Origin: Thermosporothrix hazakensis
GTDB taxonomy: Bacteria; Chloroflexota; Ktedonobacteria; Ktedonobacterales; Ktedonobacteraceae
DNA length: 64,000 bases
Direction: 5' to 3'
NCBI RefSeq assembly: GCF_003253565.1
Contig: NZ_QKUF01000009.1
Span: 159,480-223,479 of the forward strand
Below the pieces are notes generated by a model. The model was not told the DNA's origin. It worked only from the letters and a program-made list of their open reading frames with translations, and did not search any database. The translations under genes were made by a program, and so were the position numbers. Numbering within the stretch: the first letter of the stretch is position 1; each line of letters begins with the position of its first letter. Shown one piece after another: positions 52,565 to 60,260 of the stretch.

Positions 52565-52777
52565 TCTTGATATATCCGATTCAAGGAATACCGTTTTCTC
52601 CCTTTCAGGTATTGCTTGAGTGCAGGGAAATAGAGGGAGATGGAGGTATAGTCATACTGCAAATAGCATTGACGAGAAAAGCCATTTTACTCTCGTTTAT
52701 AGCTGCAACGCATTCTTTTATTTTTCTGGCATGGTAGTTGAAGTGACTGTCCGCTGTGGCAGTCAAGGAGGACGCAT

Positions 52778-54532
52778 ATGTCACATCTGGCTCAAAAGAG
52801 GCGCCTGCCCGTGCTTGCGCTTCTGTTCCTCTCACTCCTGGTCGTGGCTTGCGGCGGGAGCACGAACCAGACGGGCAATAATACGGGCAAAGCACCGGAC
52901 GATCAGCAGATATTTGTGACCCCGATCACCGGTGTTTCCAATATTGCCACGTTTGATCCCGCGCGCGTTGGCGATACACCTTCTTCGAAAGCCGTCAATA
53001 TGGTGTACACAGGCCTGGTTCAACTCAACAATAACCTTGAGGTCTATCCGCAGCTTGCGAAGGACTGGCAGCAGTCGGAGGACGGCCTGACCTGGACTTT
53101 CACGCTGAAGCCGGACACGAAGTTCAGCGATGGCTCGCCGCTCACCTCGAAGGACGTTGTCTACAGTATTGATAGAGCGTTTGATCCTGCTCTGAAGAAT
53201 GCCGGAGCTGCGTTCTATCTGGGAAAGATTAAAGACTCCGAGAAGCGGATTGATGGAAGCCTGAAAAGCCTGATTAATCATAGTCTTTTCGCTCCTGATC
53301 CTCAAACCGTGAAAATCGTGACAAGTGTCAAAGCACCCTATTTCCTGCAAGCGCTGACCTATCCCTGCTCGTGGGTTGTCAATGAGAAGCTGGTGCAGAA
53401 GTACGGTATTGACAAGTGGACCGACCATATGACCGAGGCGGTGGGCGCCGGTCCCTTCATTGTGCAGAAATATCAGCCCGGCAATGAGATTGTGTTTGTC
53501 CCCAACCCGAACTACTATGGTGACAAGCCGCAAATCAAGAAGGTGGTCATGCCCTTCTATCGCGACACGAAGACCGTCTACAAGTCGTATGAGACCGGCC
53601 AGGTGCATGAGGCTCCTGTTCAGACGGCCAATATGGAGCAGGCGCGCCAGTTGCCGAAAAATCAGCTCAAGAGCGTGTTGCAGTTGAACACCTTCTACTA
53701 TGTGATGAACTACCTGACTGTTCCCTTCAATAACCTCAAAGTTCGACAGGCGTTTGCACTGGCAATCGATAAGGAGAAGATCGCGCACAATGTCTATCAT
53801 GACCGCGTCAAGGGGACGAACAACTTTGTGCCGAAGGGGCAGCCGGGGTATAACGAGAATATCACTGCTCCAGATGGTGAGAAGAGCGTGAAGGGGAATC
53901 CGCAGAAGGCGAAACAGCTCTTTGAGGAGGGGCTGAAGGAGCTCCATCTGACCCGCGATTCTCTGCCGAAGATCACCTTCACGGTCGCGACGAATGGGTC
54001 AATCGACGTGAAAAATGAACTGGAAGTCGTGCAATCTATGTGGAAAAGTGCGCTCGGAATCGAGGTCACTATTAATGATATGGACTTTAACCAGCGCAAT
54101 TCCTATGTGAAGACCGGGAAAAACAATGCGAAAGGCCCGATGCTCTGGTCAACCGGGTGGGCCGCCGACTATCCCGATCCGCAGGACTGGCTCGACCTCT
54201 TCCTTGATGATCCCGATGGCGGAAACAGCACCAATTTCGCACATAACAATTCTGATACGCTGAAGCAGCAACAGGATATTCAGGCGCTCATCAAGAAAGC
54301 AGACGAGACGATGAATACCGATGAGCGTATGAAGCTCTACAATCAGGCAGAGCAGCAGCTTATCAATGATGTAGCACTGATCCCCATTTATCAGAAGCTC
54401 GGCTACACGGTGCGCAAGCCGTGCGTGGTGGGCCTGACCGATAATGCACAGGGAATTGTGCCACCAAACGACTGGGCGCATGTCTACATCTCGAATGAGA
54501 CACCCTGTGCTCGTACCGAGAAATACCGCTAA
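52778..54532 (+). CDS. Oligopeptide ABC transporter substrate-binding lipoprotein
   Basis: A 584-residue lipoprotein of the OppA/SBP_bac_5 family that would capture peptides or another solute outside the membrane. Signal and lipobox are LALLFLSLLVVACGGS with the lipid Cys near residue 25. Family features: NMVYTGLVQLNNNLEVYPQL, the YPQLAKDW-type start, WTFTLKPDTKFSDGSPLTSK, and VRQAFALAIDKEKI in the middle, then ending in YTVRKPCVVGL. Permease and ATPase genes are not beside it, so it probably uses a transporter encoded elsewhere. AAGGAGG lies before the ATG, and a good terminator follows. Confidence 0.9.
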   Translation: MSHLAQKRRLPVLALLFLSLLVVACGGSTNQTGNNTGKAPDDQQIFVTPITGVSNIATFDPARVGDTPSSKAVNMVYTGLVQLNNNLEVYPQLAKDWQQSEDGLTWTFTLKPDTKFSDGSPLTSKDVVYSIDRAFDPALKNAGAAFYLGKIKDSEKRIDGSLKSLINHSLFAPDPQTVKIVTSVKAPYFLQALTYPCSWVVNEKLVQKYGIDKWTDHMTEAVGAGPFIVQKYQPGNEIVFVPNPNYYGDKPQIKKVVMPFYRDTKTVYKSYETGQVHEAPVQTANMEQARQLPKNQLKSVLQLNTFYYVMNYLTVPFNNLKVRQAFALAIDKEKIAHNVYHDRVKGTNNFVPKGQPGYNENITAPDGEKSVKGNPQKAKQLFEEGLKELHLTRDSLPKITFTVATNGSIDVKNELEVVQSMWKSALGIEVTINDMDFNQRNSYVKTGKNNAKGPMLWSTGWAADYPDPQDWLDLFLDDPDGGNSTNFAHNNSDTLKQQQDIQALIKKADETMNTDERMKLYNQAEQQLINDVALIPIYQKLGYTVRKPCVVGLTDNAQGIVPPNDWAHVYISNETPCARTEKYR

Positions 54533-54554
54533 CGCCTCTCTGGAAGCGTCCCGA

Positions 54555-54586
54555 GGGAGAATGGAATAGTCTGTTCTCCCTTTTTT
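54555..54586 (+). terminator. Intrinsic terminator of substrate-binding gene
   Basis: GGGAGAA with TTCTCCC, then six T, 22 bases after the stop. Confidence 0.75.
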
Positions 54587-54603
54587 GTTTCCCCGGGCCC
54601 TGT

Positions 54604-54633
54604 TTGACAGGAGCTGCCTTTTTCGTCTATGAT
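54604..54633 (+). promoter_or_regulatory. Promoter of Ddn-like gene
   Basis: A perfect TTGACA (54604-54609) and TATGAT (54628-54633) are 18 bases apart. A palindrome begins where the -10 ends. Confidence 0.6.
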
Positions 54634-54656
54634 AATGACTGACCGGTCAGTTATTA
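54633..54656. promoter_or_regulatory. TetR-like operator
   Basis: TAAT-g-ACTGACCGGTCAGT-t-ATTA, a 24-base palindrome with one mismatched pair. Its TGACCGGTCA centre is typical of TetR-family sites. It would cover the transcription start of the next gene. No TetR gene is in the window. Confidence 0.65.
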
Positions 54657-54690
54657 AAAAGAGGACATGGAGAAGAAAGGAGTCAAGGGC

Positions 54691-55182
54691 ATGACGCTGG
54701 CTAAACAGCGGCCTCGAGGGCTGACGCGGCTTCTGGCAAAGCTTCCGCTGTTATTGTATCGGGTAGGGCTTGGGTGGCTGCTCGGGAAGCTCTTTGTGCA
54801 GATAACTCATCGAGGGCGGAAGAGTGGTCGAATCCGCCAGACGGTGCTGGAAGTGCTGCGATACGACCGCCGGACGCATGAGGTGGTGGTGGTCTCGGGC
54901 TGGCAGGGACGGACCGACTGGTATCGCAATATTCAGCGCGAGCCCGCGTTATGGGTTACGATCGGGCGGATCTCCTATAGACCTGCTCAGGAACTGTTGT
55001 CTCCTGAAGAGACGTACGCCGTTGTGCGCGAGGTGCTGCGGCGCCGACCCCGCGAGGCAAAGGCGCTCGGGGCGGTTCTGGGTATCGATTTTACCGCTCC
55101 TGATGCCGAAGCGCAGGTTACTCGTTTGTTTCGGGGCGTGCGTTTCTGGCCCGCGTATCTGTCGAGGCAGGACGATAAATGA
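54691..55182 (+). CDS. Ddn-like deazaflavin (F420)-dependent oxidoreductase
   Basis: A 163-residue protein of the nitroreductase group typified by mycobacterial Ddn, which binds F420. Visible motifs: VQITHRGRKSGRIRQTVLEV, the conserved TxGRKSGxxRxxxL block, then VVVVSGWQGRTDWYRNIQRE and PALWVTIGRISYRPAQE. The substrate is unknown; members reduce quinones or nitro compounds. The ATG at 54691 follows AAAGGAGTC better than the ATG at 54667, whose GAGG is too close. The operator suggests induction by a small molecule through a TetR protein. Its last 65 bases overlap the converging GNAT gene. Confidence 0.8.
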   Translation: MTLAKQRPRGLTRLLAKLPLLLYRVGLGWLLGKLFVQITHRGRKSGRIRQTVLEVLRYDRRTHEVVVVSGWQGRTDWYRNIQREPALWVTIGRISYRPAQELLSPEETYAVVREVLRRRPREAKALGAVLGIDFTAPDAEAQVTRLFRGVRFWPAYLSRQDDK

Positions 55183-55945
55183 AGGTTTTGAAGTGGGTAC
55201 AGGTGTGCCAACCCAGGCGACGATAGAGCGGAAACCCCATCGGTGTGGCCTGAAGCGTGGCATAGCGGTGCCCGGCCTGACGCGCTTCCTGCATGGCAGC
55301 TCTTGTGATCGCTGTCCCGATGCCGAGCCGCCTGGCATGCGGAACCGTGGCGATTCCATAGAGCCCGACCGTTCCGCCGCCTTCGACCAGCAGGGTGGTG
55401 GCGACTGGCTCGTTGTTTTTGAACCCGAGGAAGAAACGGAGCGAACGATCAGGAGAGAAACCGTACCGCCTGTAGAGCCCATTGAAGACCTGTTGCAGTG
55501 CTTCGGGGAAGCCAAAACCGGTGCAGAGCACAGAGAGCCAGGAAGCGAGCATGCTGTTTTCTGTCACCTCGCGCACGCTCACAGTGGAGGCGGGCGCGCG
55601 CCATCGGGCCAGGTCGATTGCCATGCCGGGTACCTCTTCATCAAGCGACCAGCCACGCTGAGTCAGGCGCTGTTCCAGATCGTTGGGGCGCGTGGAGGGA
55701 CCGACCAGGCAGGTAACGGCAGCCTGACGGGCACGGGCCTCGCGCTCGATTATTGCTAGAATAGTGTCGGCCTCTTCGGGTGCGCAGTGGAAGCGAGAGA
55801 CGCCATTACAGAGCGCCAGCTTGCTTGCTGAAAAGAAGGCGGTATAGCGCGCGTCCCGATGAAAATCGGCCTCTAAAGCGCGTCCCAGTCGTTCGTATGC
55901 GTCTAGCAGGTTGGCCTCGATCGCGTGCACAAGTGCGTTCTGCAT
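55118..55945 (-). CDS. GNAT-family N-acetyltransferase
   Basis: A 275-residue GNAT protein with an extra N-terminal domain (about residues 1-120) of mostly helices, and a C-terminal GNAT core: GFKNNEPVATTLLVEGGGTV, then GLYGIATVPHARRLGIGTAI at the acetyl-CoA loop, then YATLQATPMGFPLYRRLGWH. The substrate is unknown. The ATG at 55945 has GGAGGGAG directly ahead. The C-terminal tail after the GNAT fold is about 20 residues, and its coding end overlaps the converging Ddn-like gene by 65 bases. Confidence 0.8.
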   Translation of the reverse strand: MQNALVHAIEANLLDAYERLGRALEADFHRDARYTAFFSASKLALCNGVSRFHCAPEEADTILAIIEREARARQAAVTCLVGPSTRPNDLEQRLTQRGWSLDEEVPGMAIDLARWRAPASTVSVREVTENSMLASWLSVLCTGFGFPEALQQVFNGLYRRYGFSPDRSLRFFLGFKNNEPVATTLLVEGGGTVGLYGIATVPHARRLGIGTAITRAAMQEARQAGHRYATLQATPMGFPLYRRLGWHTCTHFKTFIYRPASTDTRARNARPETNE

Positions 55946-56049
55946 AGCTCCCTCCGGTAGCTGGCTGTCTCTCTCTCTTGTATTGTATGCCTGTGGTTCC
56001 AATGCTTCCCCTGCACCGGGTAAAAATGCGTACAGAGGAAGCAAAGGTT

Positions 56050-57642
56050 CTACTTCATTTCGATGAGGACGCCTTCATTCGGGCGCAAGCGAATCTCGGT
56101 GAGCGAGATGTCTTCTTCCCGATCCAGGTGCGTCGAGAGGCGAATGACGCCCTGCTGCTGCCCGGGAAGCGTGACGAGCTGCTCTTCATTCGAGAAGTTG
56201 AGCGCAATCAAGCAGGTTTGCGCGCCATGCTGGCGCAGGTAGACGATGCAAGACGCGTTCTCCTGATCGATCGTTTGCTGCGTGCCGATACGGAGCGCCT
56301 CCGACGAGCGCCGCACTTCGAGCAGCCGCTTCACAAGCGTGAGCATGGAGTGCGGATCTTTCTGCTCGACTGCCACATTACAGGTGTCGGCATCGCTGGA
56401 TACGGGCAGCCAGGGCGTGACGCCTTCGGGGCAGAAACCTGCCGCATAGCTGGCATCCCATTGCATCGGGGTGCGCTCAGGATCGCGGCTGTAGAGCGGG
56501 TTTTCCTTGCCCTGTGGGTCATGCATCAGCTCCGGCGGAATGGGAACATGCTGCATGCCGAGCTCGTCGCCGTAGTAGCAGGTTGGTGTGCCGCGCAGGG
56601 TCAGGAGCAACATCTGAGCGATGCGTGCCTGCTCGCGTCCTACCCGGGCCGCGATGCGTGGTTTATCGTGGTTACCGAGCACCCAGTTTGGCCATGCGCC
56701 CGCTGGTAGAGCAGCTTCGTAGTCATCGATGGTCTTGCGAATAATGCTTGCTTCCCAGGTGGGGAGCGTGACAAGCTGGAAGTTGAAGGGAAGATGTGCT
56801 TCGTCTAGCTGCTCGCCATAATAGGACATCAGGCGCGGCACGGGCAGGTAGATTTCGCCGATCATCACCCGATCCCCGAACTCGTCCAGCACGGAACGCA
56901 TCTTCTGCACCAGCGCGTGAATGCCCGGCTGATCTTCGGTGTAACGAGGAATCAGGCGAGTAAAGGAGGGATCGCCTGGCTTCCAGTCGGGGTTGACAGG
57001 ATTGTCGCGGAACTGTTCATCTTTGAGCAGCAGCCAGAGCACGTCCACGCGGAAGCCGTCAATGCCGCGTTTGAGCCAAAAGCGCAATACATCATACATT
57101 GCTTCCTGTACCGCTGGATTGCGCCAGTTCAGGTCCGGCTGCTTGACATCGAACAGGTGCAGATAGTATTGCCCGGTCTGTTCGTCGAACTGCCAGGCCG
57201 AGCCGCCAAAGTGACTGGTCCAGTTGTTGGGTGGACCGCCATCAGGAGCGGGATCACGCCAGATATACCAGTCGCGTTTTGGGTTGTCGCGGCTGGAGCG
57301 CGATTCCTGAAACCAGGGGTGTTCGTCGGAGGTGTGGTTTGGCACGAAATCCAGCAGGACCTTGAGGTTTCGCTTGTGTGCCTGCTCAATCAGCGTATCC
57401 ATATCTGCCAGAGTGCCAAAGAGCGGGTGAACATCCGTATAATTGCTGATGTCGTAGCCAAAATCAGCCATAGGGGATGGGTACATTGGTGAGAGCCAGA
57501 TAGCGTCAACACCGAGCCAGCGGAGATAATCCAGTTTTTGTGTAATGCCGGGAAGATCCCCCACGCCGTCCCCGTTGCCATCGGCGAAGCTGCGCGGGTA
57601 GATCTGATAGATCACGCTTGTTTGCCACCAGGACTGTGACAT
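56050..57642 (-). CDS. GH13-family alpha-glucosidase
   Basis: A 530-residue cytoplasmic alpha-glucosidase or oligo-1,6-glucosidase. GH13 conserved regions are all visible: LLDFVPNHTS (region I), DGFRVDVLWLL with the nucleophile Asp near residue 200 (II), MIGEIYLPVP with the acid Glu (III), and VLGNHDKPR with the stabilising Asp (IV). QIYPRSFADGNGDGVGDL at the start holds the calcium-loop type sequence of this subfamily. DVLWLL after the nucleophile puts it nearer alpha-1,4-glucosidases than trehalose synthases. It lacks a signal peptide. It is a single gene with AGGAAG before the ATG. Confidence 0.9.
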   Translation of the reverse strand: MSQSWWQTSVIYQIYPRSFADGNGDGVGDLPGITQKLDYLRWLGVDAIWLSPMYPSPMADFGYDISNYTDVHPLFGTLADMDTLIEQAHKRNLKVLLDFVPNHTSDEHPWFQESRSSRDNPKRDWYIWRDPAPDGGPPNNWTSHFGGSAWQFDEQTGQYYLHLFDVKQPDLNWRNPAVQEAMYDVLRFWLKRGIDGFRVDVLWLLLKDEQFRDNPVNPDWKPGDPSFTRLIPRYTEDQPGIHALVQKMRSVLDEFGDRVMIGEIYLPVPRLMSYYGEQLDEAHLPFNFQLVTLPTWEASIIRKTIDDYEAALPAGAWPNWVLGNHDKPRIAARVGREQARIAQMLLLTLRGTPTCYYGDELGMQHVPIPPELMHDPQGKENPLYSRDPERTPMQWDASYAAGFCPEGVTPWLPVSSDADTCNVAVEQKDPHSMLTLVKRLLEVRRSSEALRIGTQQTIDQENASCIVYLRQHGAQTCLIALNFSNEEQLVTLPGQQQGVIRLSTHLDREEDISLTEIRLRPNEGVLIEMK

Positions 57643-57944
57643 TCGTTACGGGCTTCCTTTCTGTCTTGCTATCGCATTGATATATTCTTATACTATAACC
57701 ACTGCAATGGAAAAAAGCAACGAGATTGCAGCAATACTGTGTGTCTCCGCTTCAATGCGAGAGGGAAGCGCTTCTACAGGAGCGGGGGGCGCGAAGAAGC
57801 AAACAGAGAAGGGAGCCGATGTGACTCCCTTCCCTGCCTTGCTGAGCGAGAACAGCGATCGATATCGCCACTGTTCTGCGGCTGTATCAGGCGAGCAGCG
57901 GCGATATGCGAGCGTTCAGGCTCAGGTGCGAGTGCTGTTTTTCC
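57643..57944. other. Intergenic region with hairpin
   Basis: No gene is supported. GAAGGGAG with CTCCCTTC at 57808-57832 forms an 8-bp hairpin that may end the minus-strand membrane-protein transcript, although its T-run is weak. Confidence 0.35.
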
Positions 57945-58979
57945 TCACCCCTTCGATGAGTCTCCCGAATCGGGCTTGACCGGCGATTTGCGCAGAGAGA
58001 TCATTTTCTGGATGACCATGAAGATCAGCGAAATGATCGTCTGCACCGCGATGCTGGCGTTCAGCGTGGCCGTGGTGGAGGCGTCGTAGTGATGCCGATA
58101 CCACAGCGCGTAGACCATCGCTCCGTTGTAGCTACAGAAGCTCCCCAGGAGCGTGATCCCGATCGTTGCCAGGATCCTGCGAGCCCAACGGTGTTCCCTG
58201 CGAGACGGCGGGTACCTGTGGACGCTGATGAAGTCCATCCAGCCGTCTGTGAGGGTCCGTCCGCAGCTGAGCAGAGACGGGAGAAGCGATCCCCCGTACA
58301 GCACGACGGCTGCGAGACCTGTCGGCCTGTCTTGCGCCCCCACGCCGAACAGAAGCGGCAGGAAGAAAAGCAGCAGACCGGTCAGGCCGGGCAGCAGCCC
58401 CACGAGCAGGAGCAGCCCGACGACGGGGTGCATCCCCCGAAGTCGCCACCGCTCTTTGCGCCACAGCGAGCGAAACGCTGTGAGGTAGTCCCGCCACACC
58501 TGTATGTTCTGTGCGACGATCAGCAGCGGACGGAATGCCCATTTGCTCAGCGACTGCACCCCGTTGCTGATGACCAGGATCGCGGGGGCCGAGGCTGCGA
58601 AGAAGCCCCCGTACCACTCTCCGCTCTTGATGCCGATGAAGTTGCTGACGACCGGGCTGAGCGATCCGATGCCCAGGGCGGTCAGCAGCCCCCATCCCCA
58701 CTTGACGTCGTGCAGCGGGGAACGGTTCTCCCGTCGCGTGAACGACAGCCAGCCGTTGAAGAGCACGCCCGAGGCCTCGATGAGCGGCGGAGCCAGGAAG
58801 AAGTATCCCTGGACGAATGCTCCGAAGCTCGTTTTGTCTCCGTTGGCTCCCACCCCTTTCAGAAGGGGAATGAGAAAGACACCGATCCCCGTGGCGGTGA
58901 GCAGCAGACAGAGGCCGACAACGGCCTGTACGAACCAGTGTGCGGATGCTCCTCGTGAGCGATCCAACCGCGCAATCAT
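57945..58979 (-). CDS. Membrane protein with two similar halves, unknown function
   Basis: A 344-residue protein with about eight hydrophobic segments. The two halves look alike: VFLIPLLKGVGANGDKTSFG in the first and LFFLPLLFGVGAQDRPTGLA in the second, each followed by a hydrophobic stretch, a Gly-Trp turn (FNGWLSF, TDGWMDF), a basic loop, and a helix starting LLTALGIGS or ILATIGITL. Such internal repeats point to duplication and a two-fold pore or transporter-like fold. No known family was recognised. GGAAGGATC precedes the ATG. Its DNA is visibly more GC-rich than the flanks, so it may have come by transfer. A longer overlapping same-strand frame is a shadow. Confidence 0.65.
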   Translation of the reverse strand: MIARLDRSRGASAHWFVQAVVGLCLLLTATGIGVFLIPLLKGVGANGDKTSFGAFVQGYFFLAPPLIEASGVLFNGWLSFTRRENRSPLHDVKWGWGLLTALGIGSLSPVVSNFIGIKSGEWYGGFFAASAPAILVISNGVQSLSKWAFRPLLIVAQNIQVWRDYLTAFRSLWRKERWRLRGMHPVVGLLLLVGLLPGLTGLLLFFLPLLFGVGAQDRPTGLAAVVLYGGSLLPSLLSCGRTLTDGWMDFISVHRYPPSRREHRWARRILATIGITLLGSFCSYNGAMVYALWYRHHYDASTTATLNASIAVQTIISLIFMVIQKMISLRKSPVKPDSGDSSKG

Positions 58980-59245
58980 TGGGATCCTTCCGTTGAAGTT
59001 GGCGGTTCGGGTTGTACGTTCCTGCTGAATAGGAGGTACGTACTTTTATGCTGTTCGTCTGTGCTGTTCGTCCGGTCAGTTTGTCGTAGGTTGACTCCTT
59101 TGCGTTGGTGATAGTATGCGCGATGCATCTGAACAGGCGAGCTGTCGTCAGGTCGTGTAGAAAGTGATACAGCGATCCCTCAGGAGCGTTTCGCTCTCGT
59201 TCGCCCGAGTGACAGCGCGTTCGATGGTGCATAGCGACGATTCCA

Positions 59246-59273
59246 TTGACGCTTGTATTGTATCAAGCATAAT
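59246..59273 (+). promoter_or_regulatory. Promoter without a gene behind it
   Basis: TTGACG (five of six) and CATAAT (five of six) are 16 bases apart. The only feature downstream on the same strand before converging genes is a terminator. Confidence 0.5.
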
Positions 59274-59279
59274 TGCAAA

Positions 59280-59457
59280 TTACCAGGAGAACTATTCCAT
59301 GCGGAATGGAATATAGGAGAAAATACTTATATGTGTACCCCTTTATAGGTATGGGTTCCTCTGGATTGCAGCCTGCAAGGAGCACACACGAAAGGGGAAG
59401 AGACGGTAGAATGGAGAACAGGTTGCGCAGTCATGAGACCACGCAGCCTGCTTTTTT
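59280..59457 (+). ncRNA. Candidate small RNA next to class I precursors
   Basis: A transcript of about 180 bases would run from the promoter to the terminator. It starts with an ATTCCAT-GCGGA-ATGGAAT hairpin (59294-59312), and TTGCAG/TGCAA pairs form in the middle. Frames through it lack a ribosome site except a five-codon one. No RNA family was recognised. Confidence 0.3.
59419..59457 (+). terminator. Intrinsic terminator
   Basis: CAGGTTGCG with CGCAGCCTG (one wobble), then CTTTTTT on the plus strand. Read on the minus strand there is no T-run, so it does not serve the precursor genes. Confidence 0.6.
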
Positions 59458-59504
59458 CTGTCTGAGGAGAAGATAGGGAAGTCTGGAATCCGGGCGTGCG
59501 TCCT

Positions 59505-59678
59505 TTACCCTTCCTCGTTTACACTGAGGCAGGTTGTTCCACAACTCTTATAGCAGGTGTTCGCCGTTGCCAGCGCGACCGGCTGTATGTCGCTGGATGG
59601 AGCGCTGACCCGAATATCGAGCTCAAAGTCATCTTCAACAGGAGTGTCATGTTCCAGTTCGATCAGGGCTTGTTCCAT
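59505..59678 (-). CDS. lanA: Class I lanthipeptide precursor, FxLD type, second in pair
   Basis: A 57-residue precursor. The leader starts MEQALIELEH and has FELDIRV at residues 18-24, the FxLD box bound by class I dehydratases. The core near the C-terminus reads TANTCYKSCGTTCLSVNEEG, with Cys at 42, 46 and 50, and Thr/Ser at 38, 41, 45, 48, 49 and 52. The first two Cys and several Thr/Ser line up with those of the other precursor. AAAGGAG lies eight bases before the ATG. The cut site is not clear (perhaps after PVAL or ALA), and no protease gene is in the window. An upstream in-frame ATG lacks a ribosome site. It is downstream of its sister gene in one operon. Confidence 0.85.
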   Translation of the reverse strand: MEQALIELEHDTPVEDDFELDIRVSAPSSDIQPVALATANTCYKSCGTTCLSVNEEG

Positions 59679-59713
59679 AGCGTTTCTCCTTTCCTTGTAA
59701 AAGACATCGCTCG

Positions 59714-59881
59714 TTAGTGTTGCGGGCAGTGGTAGAGCGTTTCGCAACCGGGATTGCAGGAGTTAAACGTTGCCAGTGCGGTTGGTTGCGCATCGCTGGC
59801 CGGGGCGCTGACCCGAATATCGAGCTCGAATTCGTCCTCGAAGGCAGCTTCCTGTGTCAGTTCGATCAGGGCTTGTTCCAT
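59714..59881 (-). CDS. lanA: Class I lanthipeptide precursor, FxLD type, first in pair
   Basis: A 55-residue precursor, easily missed for its size. It begins MEQALIELTQ and shares FELDIRVSAP at residues 18-27 with its sister, whose start lies 35 bases on. The core ends TFNSCNPGCETLYHCPQH, with Cys at 42, 46 and 52, and Thr/Ser at 38, 41 and 48. The two cores differ in almost all other positions, so the pair comes from duplication with core divergence. GAGGGGAG and the sequence up to the ATG match the context of the sister gene. Confidence 0.88.
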   Translation of the reverse strand: MEQALIELTQEAAFEDEFELDIRVSAPASDAQPTALATFNSCNPGCETLYHCPQH

Positions 59882-60260
59882 AGCGTTTCTCCCCTCTCCT
59901 TTAAGAGAATATTCATTTTAAGTAAGTATACACTGTTTTTATGATTTTTTCCAGACTCAAACATATCTGGATTGAAATTAGAGAGATACAGGAGTAAAGC
60001 GCTTGTGTAAGCTGAACCTTATTTTGTAGAAATAAAGCTGGCTGGCGCTATATAGGTGCCATTCTGTTTTGCATAATGAATGCTTCCATGCAAGCGAAAC
60101 AGGAGACAATAGCACGGTGCTGCCGAAATGCGCCGGTGATGCGGCTTGTCAATGAAGCAGAAGAGCCAGGTGCCACTTGTTTTTTCTGCTTGCTTCGGGT
60201 ATGCTGGTACTGAATGCGAGTGGCGAGAGAGGTGCAGAAGAGGCAAGGGAGGGAGCGCGG
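59882..60260. other. Intergenic region with precursor promoter
   Basis: AT-rich on the left, where the minus-strand precursor promoter lies. The right half carries no recognisable gene before the decayed Uma2 gene. Confidence 0.35.
59925..59953 (-). promoter_or_regulatory. Possible promoter of class I precursors
   Basis: On the minus strand TGGAAA (four of six) and TATACT are 17 bases apart, about 45 bases before the first precursor start. Confidence 0.4.

Larger units (their letters stand above)
58980..59504. other. Intergenic region with candidate sRNA
   Basis: It holds no protein gene. Its right half carries a plus-strand promoter, an inverted repeat and an intrinsic terminator, listed separately. 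Confidence 0.4.

Noticed and set aside
52832..53947. Minus-strand frame of 371 codons under the substrate-binding protein gene
   Set aside because: Antisense shadow of a complete lipoprotein gene.
58132..59232. Minus-strand frame of 366 codons overlapping the two-half membrane protein
   Set aside because: It is Arg/Pro/Gly-rich without a ribosome site or family features; the overlapping frame codes for clear hydrophobic helices. GC-rich DNA keeps the extra frames open.
59273..59476. 67-codon frame through the candidate small RNA
   Set aside because: It has no ribosome site and runs through the terminator stem and T-run.
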